A stretch of 5,950 bases of DNA from JAQTNP01 sp964616145 (GCA_964616145.1 CAZTRD010000046.1:1-5950), one strand, 5' to 3'; shown: positions 1 through 5,311, numbered from the stretch's first letter. Notes: generated by a model from the letters alone, not told the origin. Made by a program: numbers and translations.

Positions 1-40
1 TTATATAATATTTCTTCAAAAAGAGTTTTATGCCAAATAA

Positions 41-57
41 AAGCCTGTTAGAGGCTT
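41..57 (+). terminator. Short hairpin, possible terminator of an upstream gene
   Basis: AAGCCT (41-46) and AGGCTT (52-57) form a perfect 6-bp stem with a 5-nt loop. A T-rich stretch (64-69) begins seven bases after the stem. It lies between the window edge and the integrase promoter, so it could end transcription of a gene to the left, or be an integrase arm-type site. Archaeal termination depends mainly on T-tracts, so the hairpin itself may be incidental. The rest of 1-84 shows only a 22-codon ORF at 30-98 that I do not credit. Confidence 0.3.
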
Positions 58-87
58 CATTACTTTTTGTTACCTTTATAAGATATG

Positions 88-98
88 TTTATATATAA
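88..98 (+). promoter_or_regulatory. TATA box of the integrase gene
   Basis: The stretch TTTATATATAA is centred about 25 bp before the ATG at 118. This is the spacing expected when an archaeal TATA box drives a leaderless transcript starting at or next to the start codon. It argues for the ATG at 118 over the upstream ATG at 85, which would sit before the promoter. Confidence 0.55.
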
Positions 99-117
99 GT
101 TCTGCTTTGTAGGCTAT

Positions 118-1248
118 ATGGGCAATAAACAATATGAGAATGCGTTATGTGATTTATTGAATGATGGTTCTATCTGCAAGGAAAACAGGGCTTTGTTTAA
201 GGAGTTCTTTGAATGGGAAGAACGCAAGCTAAAAAGAAAGCGAAGGTTAAGGGAGCTTGATAAGGGATGCTACTTAACCCTTAACACAACCATAGTAAGG
301 GTTAGGAATGTAAATAAGTTCTTCAACAACAAGCCATGGAAGGATCTAACAAGAGAGGATATTAAAAAGGTTTATGATGACTTGGAAGAAGGCACGATTA
401 AAAACAAGCAAGGCAAGCCATTTAAGGATTTAAGCTCGTTCTACAACAAAGTAATCAAGAGCAAACCTTTCCAGATGGCAGGCAAGGCAGACTTAGCCAG
501 GGAAGTGATAGAGTTCTCAGGTGGTAAAGAAGAGCAGGTAAGGTTTTTTGAAGAAGTGGCATTTAAGGATATGGCTGCTGTTTTGAATAAGCCAAGGCAT
601 AAGCTCCTATTTTGGCTGGCATGGGATATTGGAGAAAACATCAACAGCCTACTACAACTTAAAAAGTTAGACTTTAAGCTGCAAAAGAACCCAGACAACA
701 AAGAAGAGGAATATTTAGTTAATCTTAGGAGAGAAATATTAAAGCGAAGCAGGAAAGCAAGAGGAGAAATAACCAACTTTAGAGAAACTGTGCAGTTTGG
801 CAAGATGGTCCTAAGCAAACTGAAAGATAATGATTTGGTTTTTCCTATGAAGTATACAGCAGCAAAAATGCTCCTTAACAGGGTTGTTGAAAAGACAGGG
901 GCTAAATGCACTCCTCGAGGAGAGCCTATAAATTGGAAAGACTTTAGGAGCAGTATGGCCTGCCATTTATTAAAGAGTGGATGGACTAGCGACGAGATTA
1001 ATGGAAGGCTAGGGCATAAACCAAGTTCTAGAGTTTTAGATAAATATCTGGATCACTTAGCTATGAATAGGCACGAACCAAAGAAGAGGCTGTATGATAA
1101 TGATTTAGAGCTGCTTAAAGAAGAGCTGGAAGCTGTAAAGAGGAGAGAAAAATTAACTGCTATGAGGAGTGAAGAATTAAAAAAAAGATTCGACAGGCAA
1201 GAGAAAGCCCTGGTTGTTTTGATGAAGATGGTTAAGAAGAAGCAATAA
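118..1248 (+). CDS. Tyrosine recombinase/integrase (archaeal type)
   Basis: Probable site-specific DNA integrase that cuts and rejoins DNA through a tyrosine-phosphate intermediate. Residues below are numbered from the ATG at 85; subtract 11 for the start chosen here. Residues ~30-145 form a helical core-binding (SAM-like) domain. The catalytic domain follows: KDFR (K285, R288) replaces the usual HxxR box, LGH is at 309-311, and the nucleophile candidate is Y321 in DKYLDH. At the position of the first catalytic arginine (usual TGxR) the sequence reads IGENIN, giving Asn185 instead of Arg. The basic stretch LKRSRKARGE (219-228) probably supplies the beta-hairpin lysine. The tail (~335-387) is charged and heptad-like, a likely coiled coil. 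The ATG at 118 is chosen because a TATA box lies about 25 bp before it; no Shine-Dalgarno is seen. The 3' end overlaps the convergent winged-helix gene. Identification as a tyrosine recombinase is firm; activity without Arg I is uncertain. Confidence 0.88.
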   Translation: MGNKQYENALCDLLNDGSICKENRALFKEFFEWEERKLKRKRRLRELDKGCYLTLNTTIVRVRNVNKFFNNKPWKDLTREDIKKVYDDLEEGTIKNKQGKPFKDLSSFYNKVIKSKPFQMAGKADLAREVIEFSGGKEEQVRFFEEVAFKDMAAVLNKPRHKLLFWLAWDIGENINSLLQLKKLDFKLQKNPDNKEEEYLVNLRREILKRSRKARGEITNFRETVQFGKMVLSKLKDNDLVFPMKYTAAKMLLNRVVEKTGAKCTPRGEPINWKDFRSSMACHLLKSGWTSDEINGRLGHKPSSRVLDKYLDHLAMNRHEPKKRLYDNDLELLKEELEAVKRREKLTAMRSEELKKRFDRQEKALVVLMKMVKKKQ

Positions 1249-1705
1249 ATTTTTTTCTAAATTCTTCCCCATATTTTAATAGGAATTGAGGATTGATATA
1301 CCAATAAGCGTTAGCTTTCTCACCTTTCACTTTTCTAGCCAATAAAAAACCATAATCCTGCAACTTAACTAAAGTTGAATGTACTTTTTTATAAGACGGA
1401 AAATTAACTCCTTTAGCTCTTAATTCTACTTCAGTAGTTCTATATAGTTCGGTGTCCATAAGTACTTGTTTTGAAGGTTTGTTTTTGGTTGTTTCATACC
1501 ACTTGCCCATTAGATTGGAATTGTAATAATTCCCGGTAGTCAGAGGATTTTTTATAACAAAGGCATGCTTTAAACACCATAACTCTAAGGGCAATAAAGC
1601 ATACTCTAAGATACCTATATTCTGTTTTAATGATGGCTGAGATTTTTCTATATTAATGTCTTGGCTTTTCTCTAAGTTGCTGAGAAAATTTGTTTTTTGT
1701 ATCAT
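1232..1705 (-). CDS. Winged helix-turn-helix DNA-binding protein
   Basis: A 157-aa protein, probably a DNA-binding regulator or replication-linked factor of the element. The N-terminal ~30 residues are polar and probably flexible. Residues 31-85 are helical with aromatics (LELWCLKHAF). Residues ~86-138 fit a winged helix: a helix at LYRTTEVELRAKG, a recognition helix at PSYKKVHSTLVKLQDYG (104-119), then a beta-wing FLLARKV...AYWYINP. The pattern resembles archaeal winged-helix regulators and, more loosely, the C-terminal winged helix of Orc1/Cdc6; no AAA+ domain is present. The ATG lies about 26-33 bp downstream of a minus-strand TATA box, which suggests a leaderless mRNA. It is transcribed divergently from the RHH operon and convergently with the integrase, so control of either is plausible. 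The fold call is fairly good; the role is inferred. Confidence 0.7.
   Translation of the reverse strand: MIQKTNFLSNLEKSQDINIEKSQPSLKQNIGILEYALLPLELWCLKHAFVIKNPLTTGNYYNSNLMGKWYETTKNKPSKQVLMDTELYRTTEVELRAKGVNFPSYKKVHSTLVKLQDYGFLLARKVKGEKANAYWYINPQFLLKYGEEFRKKFIASS
1250..1256 (+). terminator. T-tract terminator after the integrase
   Basis: Seven consecutive T residues begin two bases after the integrase stop codon, the kind of U-rich signal that ends archaeal transcripts. The tract lies inside the 3' end of the oppositely oriented winged-helix gene, where it encodes lysine codons. There is no matching T-tract for the minus-strand transcript just beyond its stop, so that transcript may run into the integrase as antisense RNA. 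Confidence 0.4.
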
Positions 1706-1730
1706 ATATTAATAGTTTAATTCAATTAAG

Positions 1731-1738
1731 TATATAAA
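1731..1738 (-). promoter_or_regulatory. TATA box of the winged-helix gene
   Basis: On the minus strand this reads TTTATATA, ending 25 bp before the ATG of the winged-helix gene (1705). That is typical for an archaeal leaderless promoter. A TTCAATTAA repeat (1721-1729) lies between the box and the transcript start, where a bound regulator would block transcription. Confidence 0.55.
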
Positions 1739-1803
1739 CTTTTTGATTAATTTCAATTAAATATAACTACTTGAGAGTGAGTTCATTTTCCGACTAAAAA
1801 AAC

Positions 1804-1817
1804 GAAACATTTAAATA
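1804..1817 (+). promoter_or_regulatory. BRE/TATA promoter of the RHH-helicase operon
   Basis: TTTAAATA (1810-1817) preceded by CGAAAC (1803-1808 region) resembles an archaeal BRE plus TATA pair. It predicts a transcript start near 1837-1842, giving a leader of roughly 10-15 nt before the RHH start at 1852. The weak AGGT at 1840-1843 may act as ribosome binding site. A perfect palindrome immediately follows the TATA box. Confidence 0.5.
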
Positions 1818-1820
1818 TGT

Positions 1821-1836
1821 ATTAATTATAATTAAT
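1821..1836. promoter_or_regulatory. Perfect 16-bp palindrome, candidate operator
   Basis: ATTAATTATAATTAAT is identical to its own reverse complement over 16 bp. It lies between the TATA box and the predicted transcript start of the RHH operon, where a dimeric repressor would block polymerase. Autoregulation by the 47-aa RHH protein encoded just downstream is the natural hypothesis. Its composition is purely A/T, so some palindromic character is expected by chance. Confidence 0.45.
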
Positions 1837-1851
1837 CATAGGTAATTGAAA

Positions 1852-1995
1852 ATGAATGAACGCAAAAAGGAAAAAACTATTGTGTTGACAACTCAACTTA
1901 GCGTAGAACTTCACAAAAAAATAAGTGATAGAGCGGCGCAGGAGTTCAGAAGTCGGCAAAGTGTAATAAGGCAATTAATTTCGGAGATGAAATAA
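1852..1995 (+). CDS. Ribbon-helix-helix (CopG/Arc-like) regulator
   Basis: A 47-aa basic protein with the complete plan of a minimal RHH DNA-binding domain. A strand (KTIVLTTQL, residues 8-16) would pair with a second subunit and insert in the major groove. Helix A is SVELHKKISDRAAQEF (17-32), the turn is RSRQ, and helix B is SVIRQLISEM (37-46). RHH proteins of this size bind DNA as dimers and usually repress their own operon in plasmids and archaeal viruses. It starts 10-15 nt after the predicted transcript start and is the first gene of an operon; its stop is followed one base later by the next ATG. Targets could be the adjacent palindrome, the TTCAATTA repeats or the iteron array. The fold assignment is strong for so short a protein; the target is inferred. 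Confidence 0.8.
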   Translation: MNERKKEKTIVLTTQLSVELHKKISDRAAQEFRSRQSVIRQLISEMK

Positions 1996-1996
1996 A

Positions 1997-2104
1997 ATGA
2001 GTGATGTTCTGGAAGAAGTTGATGAATACATCAAAAGTCAAGGTTATACCTCAATCGAGGATGCTTATGACAAGTTAATAATTGTCGAGGACAAAAAAGA
2101 ATAA
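1997..2104 (+). CDS. Small acidic protein resembling the helical half of an RHH domain
   Basis: A 35-aa acidic peptide beginning MSDVLEEVDEYI. Its ATG follows the RHH stop by one base, with GGAGAT (1983-1988) eight bases before it, so translation is well supported. Residues 4-16 (VLEEVDEYIKSQG) and YTSIEDAYDKLI (17-29) look like helix A, turn and helix B of a CopG/Arc-type protein. No basic DNA-contacting strand precedes them. It could therefore be a non-DNA-binding partner of the upstream RHH protein, an antitoxin-like peptide, or an unrelated helical hairpin. The motif EEVDE followed by aromatic and aliphatic residues recurs in the partial gene at 5875. The coding call is moderately firm; function is not known. 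Confidence 0.6.
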   Translation: MSDVLEEVDEYIKSQGYTSIEDAYDKLIIVEDKKE

Positions 2105-2109
2105 ATAAC

Positions 2110-2114
2110 GGAGG
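2110..2114 (+). promoter_or_regulatory. Strong Shine-Dalgarno GGAGG
   Basis: GGAGG lies ten bases before the ATG at 2125 and is a near-ideal match to the archaeal anti-Shine-Dalgarno sequence. It fixes the start of the 79-aa protein and shows that internal genes of this operon use leadered initiation, unlike the promoter-proximal genes. Confidence 0.6.
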
Positions 2115-2124
2115 ATTGATTTAA

Positions 2125-2364
2125 ATGGAAAATGGAATTGATGAGAAAAATAATAGTTGGATTAGACAAATTGGCAGATTTCTAAAATTAACTTACGAGG
2201 ATGGTAGAACCCGAGAAGGTTCACCGCATTACTCGGTAAAAGAGGGAAAGCTCATTTATGTAACAGATACGCATCTTATTCTTGAAATGTTTGGCGGCAA
2301 GGAGTTAGGCATACAAAAAGACAAAATTCTAAGGTTTGAAAGTGAGCAGAGGGGGGGTTCATAA
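2125..2364 (+). CDS. Small protein, possible Sm-like beta barrel
   Basis: A 79-aa protein I cannot assign with certainty. From residue 18 it alternates strands and glycine turns: FLKLTYEDGR (19-28), then an insertion, then GKLIYVTDTHLILEMFGGKELGIQKDKILRFE (41-72). The pattern G-x-hhh-x-D-x-hhhLe...GG.e....k..Ih.fE resembles the LSm/Hfq fold, in which a small barrel assembles into rings that bind RNA or DNA. Other small barrels (SH3-like, KOW-like) are equally compatible. The first 17 residues are polar. It has a strong GGAGG site, sits 20 nt after the 35-aa gene, and ends one base before the ATPase ATG, implying translational coupling to the replication ATPase. A role in replication or its regulation is inferred from position only. 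Confidence 0.7.
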   Translation: MENGIDEKNNSWIRQIGRFLKLTYEDGRTREGSPHYSVKEGKLIYVTDTHLILEMFGGKELGIQKDKILRFESEQRGGS

Positions 2365-2365
2365 A

Positions 2366-3817
2366 ATGGCGACTACAGGCAGGAAAGAAGCAAAGGACAA
2401 CATTATTGAATTGCTTGATTTAAAAAAAGTAACCAAGGAATACCTCGACCAAGGTTATAAAAATGATACTTGGTGGTATGGATTTAACCTCAACAGGAAA
2501 GAAACTATTTTACTAAGTGATGGGAGAATACTCCGGAATACATTAGAAAAAATAAAAAGGCAAGAAGGCGAAATAACTTGGGTTGGTGAAAATCAAATTA
2601 AGGAATTATTTGATTACTCAGGCTATATTGGGGACATCGCGCCTATTATTTCCAATGAAACAATAAAAAAATTCTACACTAAAAAGAGCAGAAACCATCT
2701 GGTAAAACCAAACGAAATTTACAAAACTATCCGAGATAAGCTCTTACATTACATGGACTTCAAAAGCAAAAACGAAATTGCTGATGTATTGGCTTGCTGG
2801 ATTATTGCTACATACTGTTATCAACTCTTCTTTTGGTTTCCCCATATCCTAATCAATGCCCCAACACAAAGCGGAAAAAGCAAATGCGTTTTTATAATAT
2901 TGCAAATGAGTTTTAGGGGATTTGATATCGGAGCAAGTGCAGGCGCAACACCGGCACAAATATTTAGAACCATAGAGGGTAACCGAGGCACTTTAGGCTT
3001 TGACGAGTTTGAACAAACTAGTGGTAAGAGTTCAGCCATCTCAGATACACAAAGGCTCGTTAATCAAATATTAAATGCCTCTGCTACAAAAGATGCGTAT
3101 GTAATAAGAACAGAACAGATTAATAAAAAATGGCGAGCTTGGAAATTTCCAATATTCTGCCCGAAGGTTGTAGCAAATATCTCCGGTATTAATCCGACTT
3201 CATTATCTAGATTTGTAGCTTTCAAATGGCTCAAAACTTCCAACAAAGAAAAAGGATCCAGGAAGCCATATCGAGAAAACGATAAAGCAACATTCACGCC
3301 AATAAGGGAAGATTGCCACATCCTTATTTTAGAGAACTGGAAAAAAATTAAAGACATCTATGATAAATTAGATATTCCAGAATTGACCAATAGAACCGAG
3401 GATAACTGGCTGCCTTTGTTTGCTGTTGCTAAATTTGTGGATGACTCTGATGGTGAAGAGATTAATGCTCAGGAACAGTTGAAGAAGTACCTAAAAGATT
3501 ATAACGAAGTTAGTGTTGAAACTGGAGATTTGGCTGAAGAGTTGTTCAGAATCATATTTGATGTTGTTAAAAAAGATATAAACCCAACTTACTATCAACC
3601 GAAAATTATTGGTGATTGGGATGCGGTGCAGACTTTATTGGGGCATTACAAATCTCCTGCTTCTTATATAGGTAAAAAATTGAAATTATACCAATTTCCT
3701 TTTAGCAGGGCTGGTGGAGTTAGGCAATATCTTCTTACTCATGACAATGTAAAACAGATATTAGATACCTATTATGGCACAGATGAAGTGGCACATAGTG
3801 GCACAGGGGACACATAA
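2366..3817 (+). CDS. DUF3631-like P-loop ATPase, probable replicative helicase
   Basis: Probable DNA helicase or helicase-loading ATPase acting with the downstream primase. I use the ATG at 2366 (483 aa) because a G-rich Shine-Dalgarno (2351-2357) precedes it; a TTG 30 bp upstream has none. The N-terminal ~130 residues lack a recognised domain. The ATPase core shows Walker A APTQSGKS (165-172) with Ala in place of the first Gly, then GASAGATPAQIFRTIE (189-204) and Walker B TLGFDEFE (209-216). VVANISG (268-274) carries a likely sensor Asn271, and SLSRF (279-283) a candidate arginine finger. NRTEDNWLPLFAVAKFV (342-358) matches the D-N-W-x-P-L-h-x-h-A signature I know from DUF3631 proteins, which often accompany plasmid and phage primases. 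The C-terminal ~90 residues are probably a helical DNA-binding domain. The last codons are made from the iteron repeats. ATPase identity is strong; helicase activity is inferred. Confidence 0.8.
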   Translation: MATTGRKEAKDNIIELLDLKKVTKEYLDQGYKNDTWWYGFNLNRKETILLSDGRILRNTLEKIKRQEGEITWVGENQIKELFDYSGYIGDIAPIISNETIKKFYTKKSRNHLVKPNEIYKTIRDKLLHYMDFKSKNEIADVLACWIIATYCYQLFFWFPHILINAPTQSGKSKCVFIILQMSFRGFDIGASAGATPAQIFRTIEGNRGTLGFDEFEQTSGKSSAISDTQRLVNQILNASATKDAYVIRTEQINKKWRAWKFPIFCPKVVANISGINPTSLSRFVAFKWLKTSNKEKGSRKPYRENDKATFTPIREDCHILILENWKKIKDIYDKLDIPELTNRTEDNWLPLFAVAKFVDDSDGEEINAQEQLKKYLKDYNEVSVETGDLAEELFRIIFDVVKKDINPTYYQPKIIGDWDAVQTLLGHYKSPASYIGKKLKLYQFPFSRAGGVRQYLLTHDNVKQILDTYYGTDEVAHSGTGDT

Positions 3818-3910
3818 TGACACAAACAGCACAAAGTGGCACAGTAGCACAATATCATTTATTTTCATATATAAAATGTGCCACTTGTGCCACTTGTGCC
3901 ACTATGCCAG
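3774..3910. repeat. Iteron-like array with inverted arms around an AT-rich core; candidate origin
   Basis: The left arm has eight units of consensus GTGGCACA starting at 3774, 3788, 3798, 3807, 3817, 3826, 3836 and 3844. Units 3788, 3798 and 3836 are exact, the others carry one to three changes, and spacing is mostly 8-10 bp, about one helical turn. The right arm has the reverse complement TGTGCCAC, exact at 3877, 3886 and 3895 (9-bp period), with a degenerate fourth at 3903. Between them, 3852-3876 is almost pure A/T and ends in a TATA box. Inverted units could pair: 3836-3843 with 3886-3893, and 3844-3851 with 3877-3884. The array begins inside the ATPase gene and ends 16 bp before the primase start. 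Ordered short repeats beside an AT-rich segment between helicase and primase genes suggest a replication origin. An operator for the primase promoter is the alternative, and both may be true. Confidence 0.75.
3868..3876 (+). promoter_or_regulatory. TATA box of the primase operon, embedded in the iterons
   Basis: TATATAAAA predicts a transcript start near 3898-3902, inside the right-hand repeats, with a leader of about 25-30 nt that includes the GAGGT ribosome binding site (3912-3916). Proteins bound to the TGTGCCAC units would cover the transcript start, so repression coupled to origin occupancy is likely if the promoter is real. Confidence 0.5.
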
Positions 3911-3926
3911 AGAGGTATGTAAGAAA

Positions 3927-5150
3927 ATGAACCCAAACATAAACCAATTCAAAAGCTTCATTCAACTATTAACGAAGCAGGCACCAAAAGGTTATGAGCC
4001 ATGGTTATTTCCAGTAGCAAGGTCTGGAAAGAACCCTGAAGGCAGATTAATCTATGCTAGGGCGCCAATTAAATCATGCTGCGGTGTAGAATGGGTTAGA
4101 AAGGATAACAAGATAGTGTGTGCTAAATGTGAAGAGAAGAAAGGCTCTTGGCTACAATCTTGGGCTAGACTAACACCGCAGGAAGCCATTGAGTTAATAC
4201 TGCAAGGTTATAATATAGGAATAGCTGGCAGGAGTTATGATCCTTTAACCATAATAGATATAGATACTCCAAAATATACCAATTTACTAGTAAACACCTT
4301 AATTGTTAAATCAAGAAGTAGATTAGGATTGCACGGTTTTTATTGGAATTACCCTAACGAGGAGAAGATATCAAACATTCCAACAGAAAATTATGGAGAA
4401 ATAAGGTCCCAAGATATGTATGTTCTAGCTGCAGGCTCTTATGTGCCAACAACAGAAGAAGAGCTATCAAAGAAGGTAACAGCAGGAGAAATAACAGAGC
4501 AGCAGAAAGCAGAGCTATTGAAAGATACCCACTTAGGTTATTATACAGTTGAAGGTGCCATGGCTCCACAATACATAACTTACGAGCAGTTACCTCAAAT
4601 ATTCCTGGATGCTGTGCAGAAACCAAAAGAAGAGAAGAGAGCAGAGCTATTGAATGAAACTGTTTTTGCTTCTGGCAAACATAGCGCATTATTTGATTTA
4701 ACTATTAAAGATTTAGTATCTGTTAAGGCTGACGATAGAGTTGGGCATCCGTTGCATGCTTCAGATACCTCAGCTAACTTTTCAATAGACAGCTCTAAAC
4801 CAGACTTAGCGCATTGCTGGAGGCATAGTGTTTCATTAAATGCCCTACAGTTTTTAGTTGTTAAATCAGGGTATATGGGTTGTGCGGCAGCAGGTACGGG
4901 CCATAAGAATAGCGGAGCAGGCTCTTCTCAAGTAACTAATGATGATGGAGCAATATTCCATGGATGGTTGCAGGCAAAGAAGGATAAAGTGATACCTGAA
5001 GATGACCCCTTGCCTGTTAGAGGTATGTATTATATTGCAAAGCACCATAAGCTCTGCTCTGATGATTTAATCCCAAAAAGAGGGGGGAATAAAATATTAC
5101 CTATCAAGGTTTATAATGAAGTATTGAGAATTGTGGAGGGTGATTATTAA
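3927..5150 (+). CDS. Bifunctional DNA primase/polymerase (PrimPol, archaeo-eukaryotic primase type)
   Basis: Primase-polymerase that would start and extend strands on the element's DNA. The ATG at 3927 (407 aa) is chosen because GAGGT precedes it by ten bases; upstream in-frame ATGs translate the repeats into an implausible CHLCHLCH stretch. Residues 51-68 hold C51, C52, C65 and C68, a probable small zinc-binding loop. The AEP active site follows: LTIIDIDTP with D111 and D113, GLHGFYW with H136, and YGEIRSQDMYVLAAGS with E158 as probable third acidic ligand, as in archaeal GEI-type PrimPols. Residues 176-245 are charged and helical. A C-terminal domain has HPLH (274-277), CWRH (297-300) and C319, matching the H...NFSV...C-x-x-H pattern of CHC2-like zinc modules attached to PrimPols. 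A helical PriCT-like end follows (VIPEDDPLPVRGMYYIAKHH). It lies directly downstream of the candidate origin and ATPase. Confidence 0.85.
   Translation: MNPNINQFKSFIQLLTKQAPKGYEPWLFPVARSGKNPEGRLIYARAPIKSCCGVEWVRKDNKIVCAKCEEKKGSWLQSWARLTPQEAIELILQGYNIGIAGRSYDPLTIIDIDTPKYTNLLVNTLIVKSRSRLGLHGFYWNYPNEEKISNIPTENYGEIRSQDMYVLAAGSYVPTTEEELSKKVTAGEITEQQKAELLKDTHLGYYTVEGAMAPQYITYEQLPQIFLDAVQKPKEEKRAELLNETVFASGKHSALFDLTIKDLVSVKADDRVGHPLHASDTSANFSIDSSKPDLAHCWRHSVSLNALQFLVVKSGYMGCAAAGTGHKNSGAGSSQVTNDDGAIFHGWLQAKKDKVIPEDDPLPVRGMYYIAKHHKLCSDDLIPKRGGNKILPIKVYNEVLRIVEGDY
5135..5144 (+). promoter_or_regulatory. Near-consensus ribosome binding site at the primase gene end
   Basis: GGAGGGTGAT closely matches the GGAGGTGAT complement of the 16S rRNA 3' end and lies eight bases before the ATG at 5153, inside the last primase codons. 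It supports the reality of the very short gene that follows and its co-translation with the primase. Confidence 0.6.
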
Positions 5151-5152
5151 AA

Positions 5153-5311
5153 ATGATTCACTACAAAGAACGCCCAAAATGCAGAGTTATAGTTGATGGT
5201 TTGTTAAAGCAGGGCTTTACATTAAAGCAAGTAGCCCATGGTTATGCTTTTTCGAGAAGCATTAACCTACAGGCCAGAAAGATGATGCAAGAAACAGCAT
5301 TAACAAAATGA
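5153..5311 (+). CDS. Small helix-turn-helix protein
   Basis: A 52-aa basic protein starting two bases after the primase stop, with a near-perfect ribosome binding site. Residues 14-44 form a likely helix-turn-helix: DGLLKQGFTLKQVAHGY, then the turn and recognition helix AFSRSINLQARKMM. It is almost nothing but this motif. Residues 21-45 align without gaps to the helix-turn-helix of the 101-aa protein at 5504 (pattern h-[TS]-h-x-Q-[VI]-A-x5-S-[RK]-S). It could bind the iterons, regulate the primase operon, or form heterodimers with its larger relative. Its stop overlaps the next start as ATGA. Coding status is well supported; its target is unknown. Confidence 0.65.
   Translation: MIHYKERPKCRVIVDGLLKQGFTLKQVAHGYAFSRSINLQARKMMQETALTK

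Larger units (their letters stand above)
1721..1850. repeat. TTCAATTA motif repeated across the divergent promoters
   Basis: TTCAATTAA occurs at 1721-1729 and again at 1752-1760, exactly 31 bp (about three helical turns) apart. Each copy is followed by similar TATA-rich sequence ending in ACT. An inverted copy, TAATTGAA, lies at 1843-1850 directly before the RHH start codon. The copies therefore flank both promoters of this control region and could be operators for the RHH or winged-helix protein. The region is very AT-rich, so chance similarity is possible. Confidence 0.4.

Noticed and set aside
30..98. 22-codon ORF beginning MPNKSLLEA
   Set aside because: It is very short, has no ribosome binding site, overlaps the hairpin and the integrase promoter, and shows no recognisable features.
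85..117. Upstream ATG of the integrase
   Set aside because: The start at 85 precedes the best TATA box (88-98), and the 11 added residues (MFIYKFCFVGY) do not look like part of the integrase domain.
441..911. Minus-strand open frame inside the integrase gene
   Set aside because: It is the shadow of a well-supported coding region, with a low-complexity Ser/Leu-rich translation and no promoter or ribosome binding site.
2336..2365. TTG start adding ten residues to the ATPase
   Set aside because: It lies within the preceding gene without a ribosome binding site, whereas the ATG at 2366 follows a strong G-rich site and sits one base after the upstream stop.
3774..3926. N-terminal extension of the primase frame encoding 51 extra residues, including CHLCHLCH
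   Set aside because: The extension is a translation of the iteron array, lies upstream of the TATA box in part, and lacks a ribosome binding site. The ATG at 3927 has GAGGT at good spacing.
4354..4689. Leucine-rich minus-strand frame within the primase that could look like a membrane protein
   Set aside because: It is antisense to the charged Glu/Lys/Ala linker, whose codons read as Leu/Ser on the other strand; it is an artefact.
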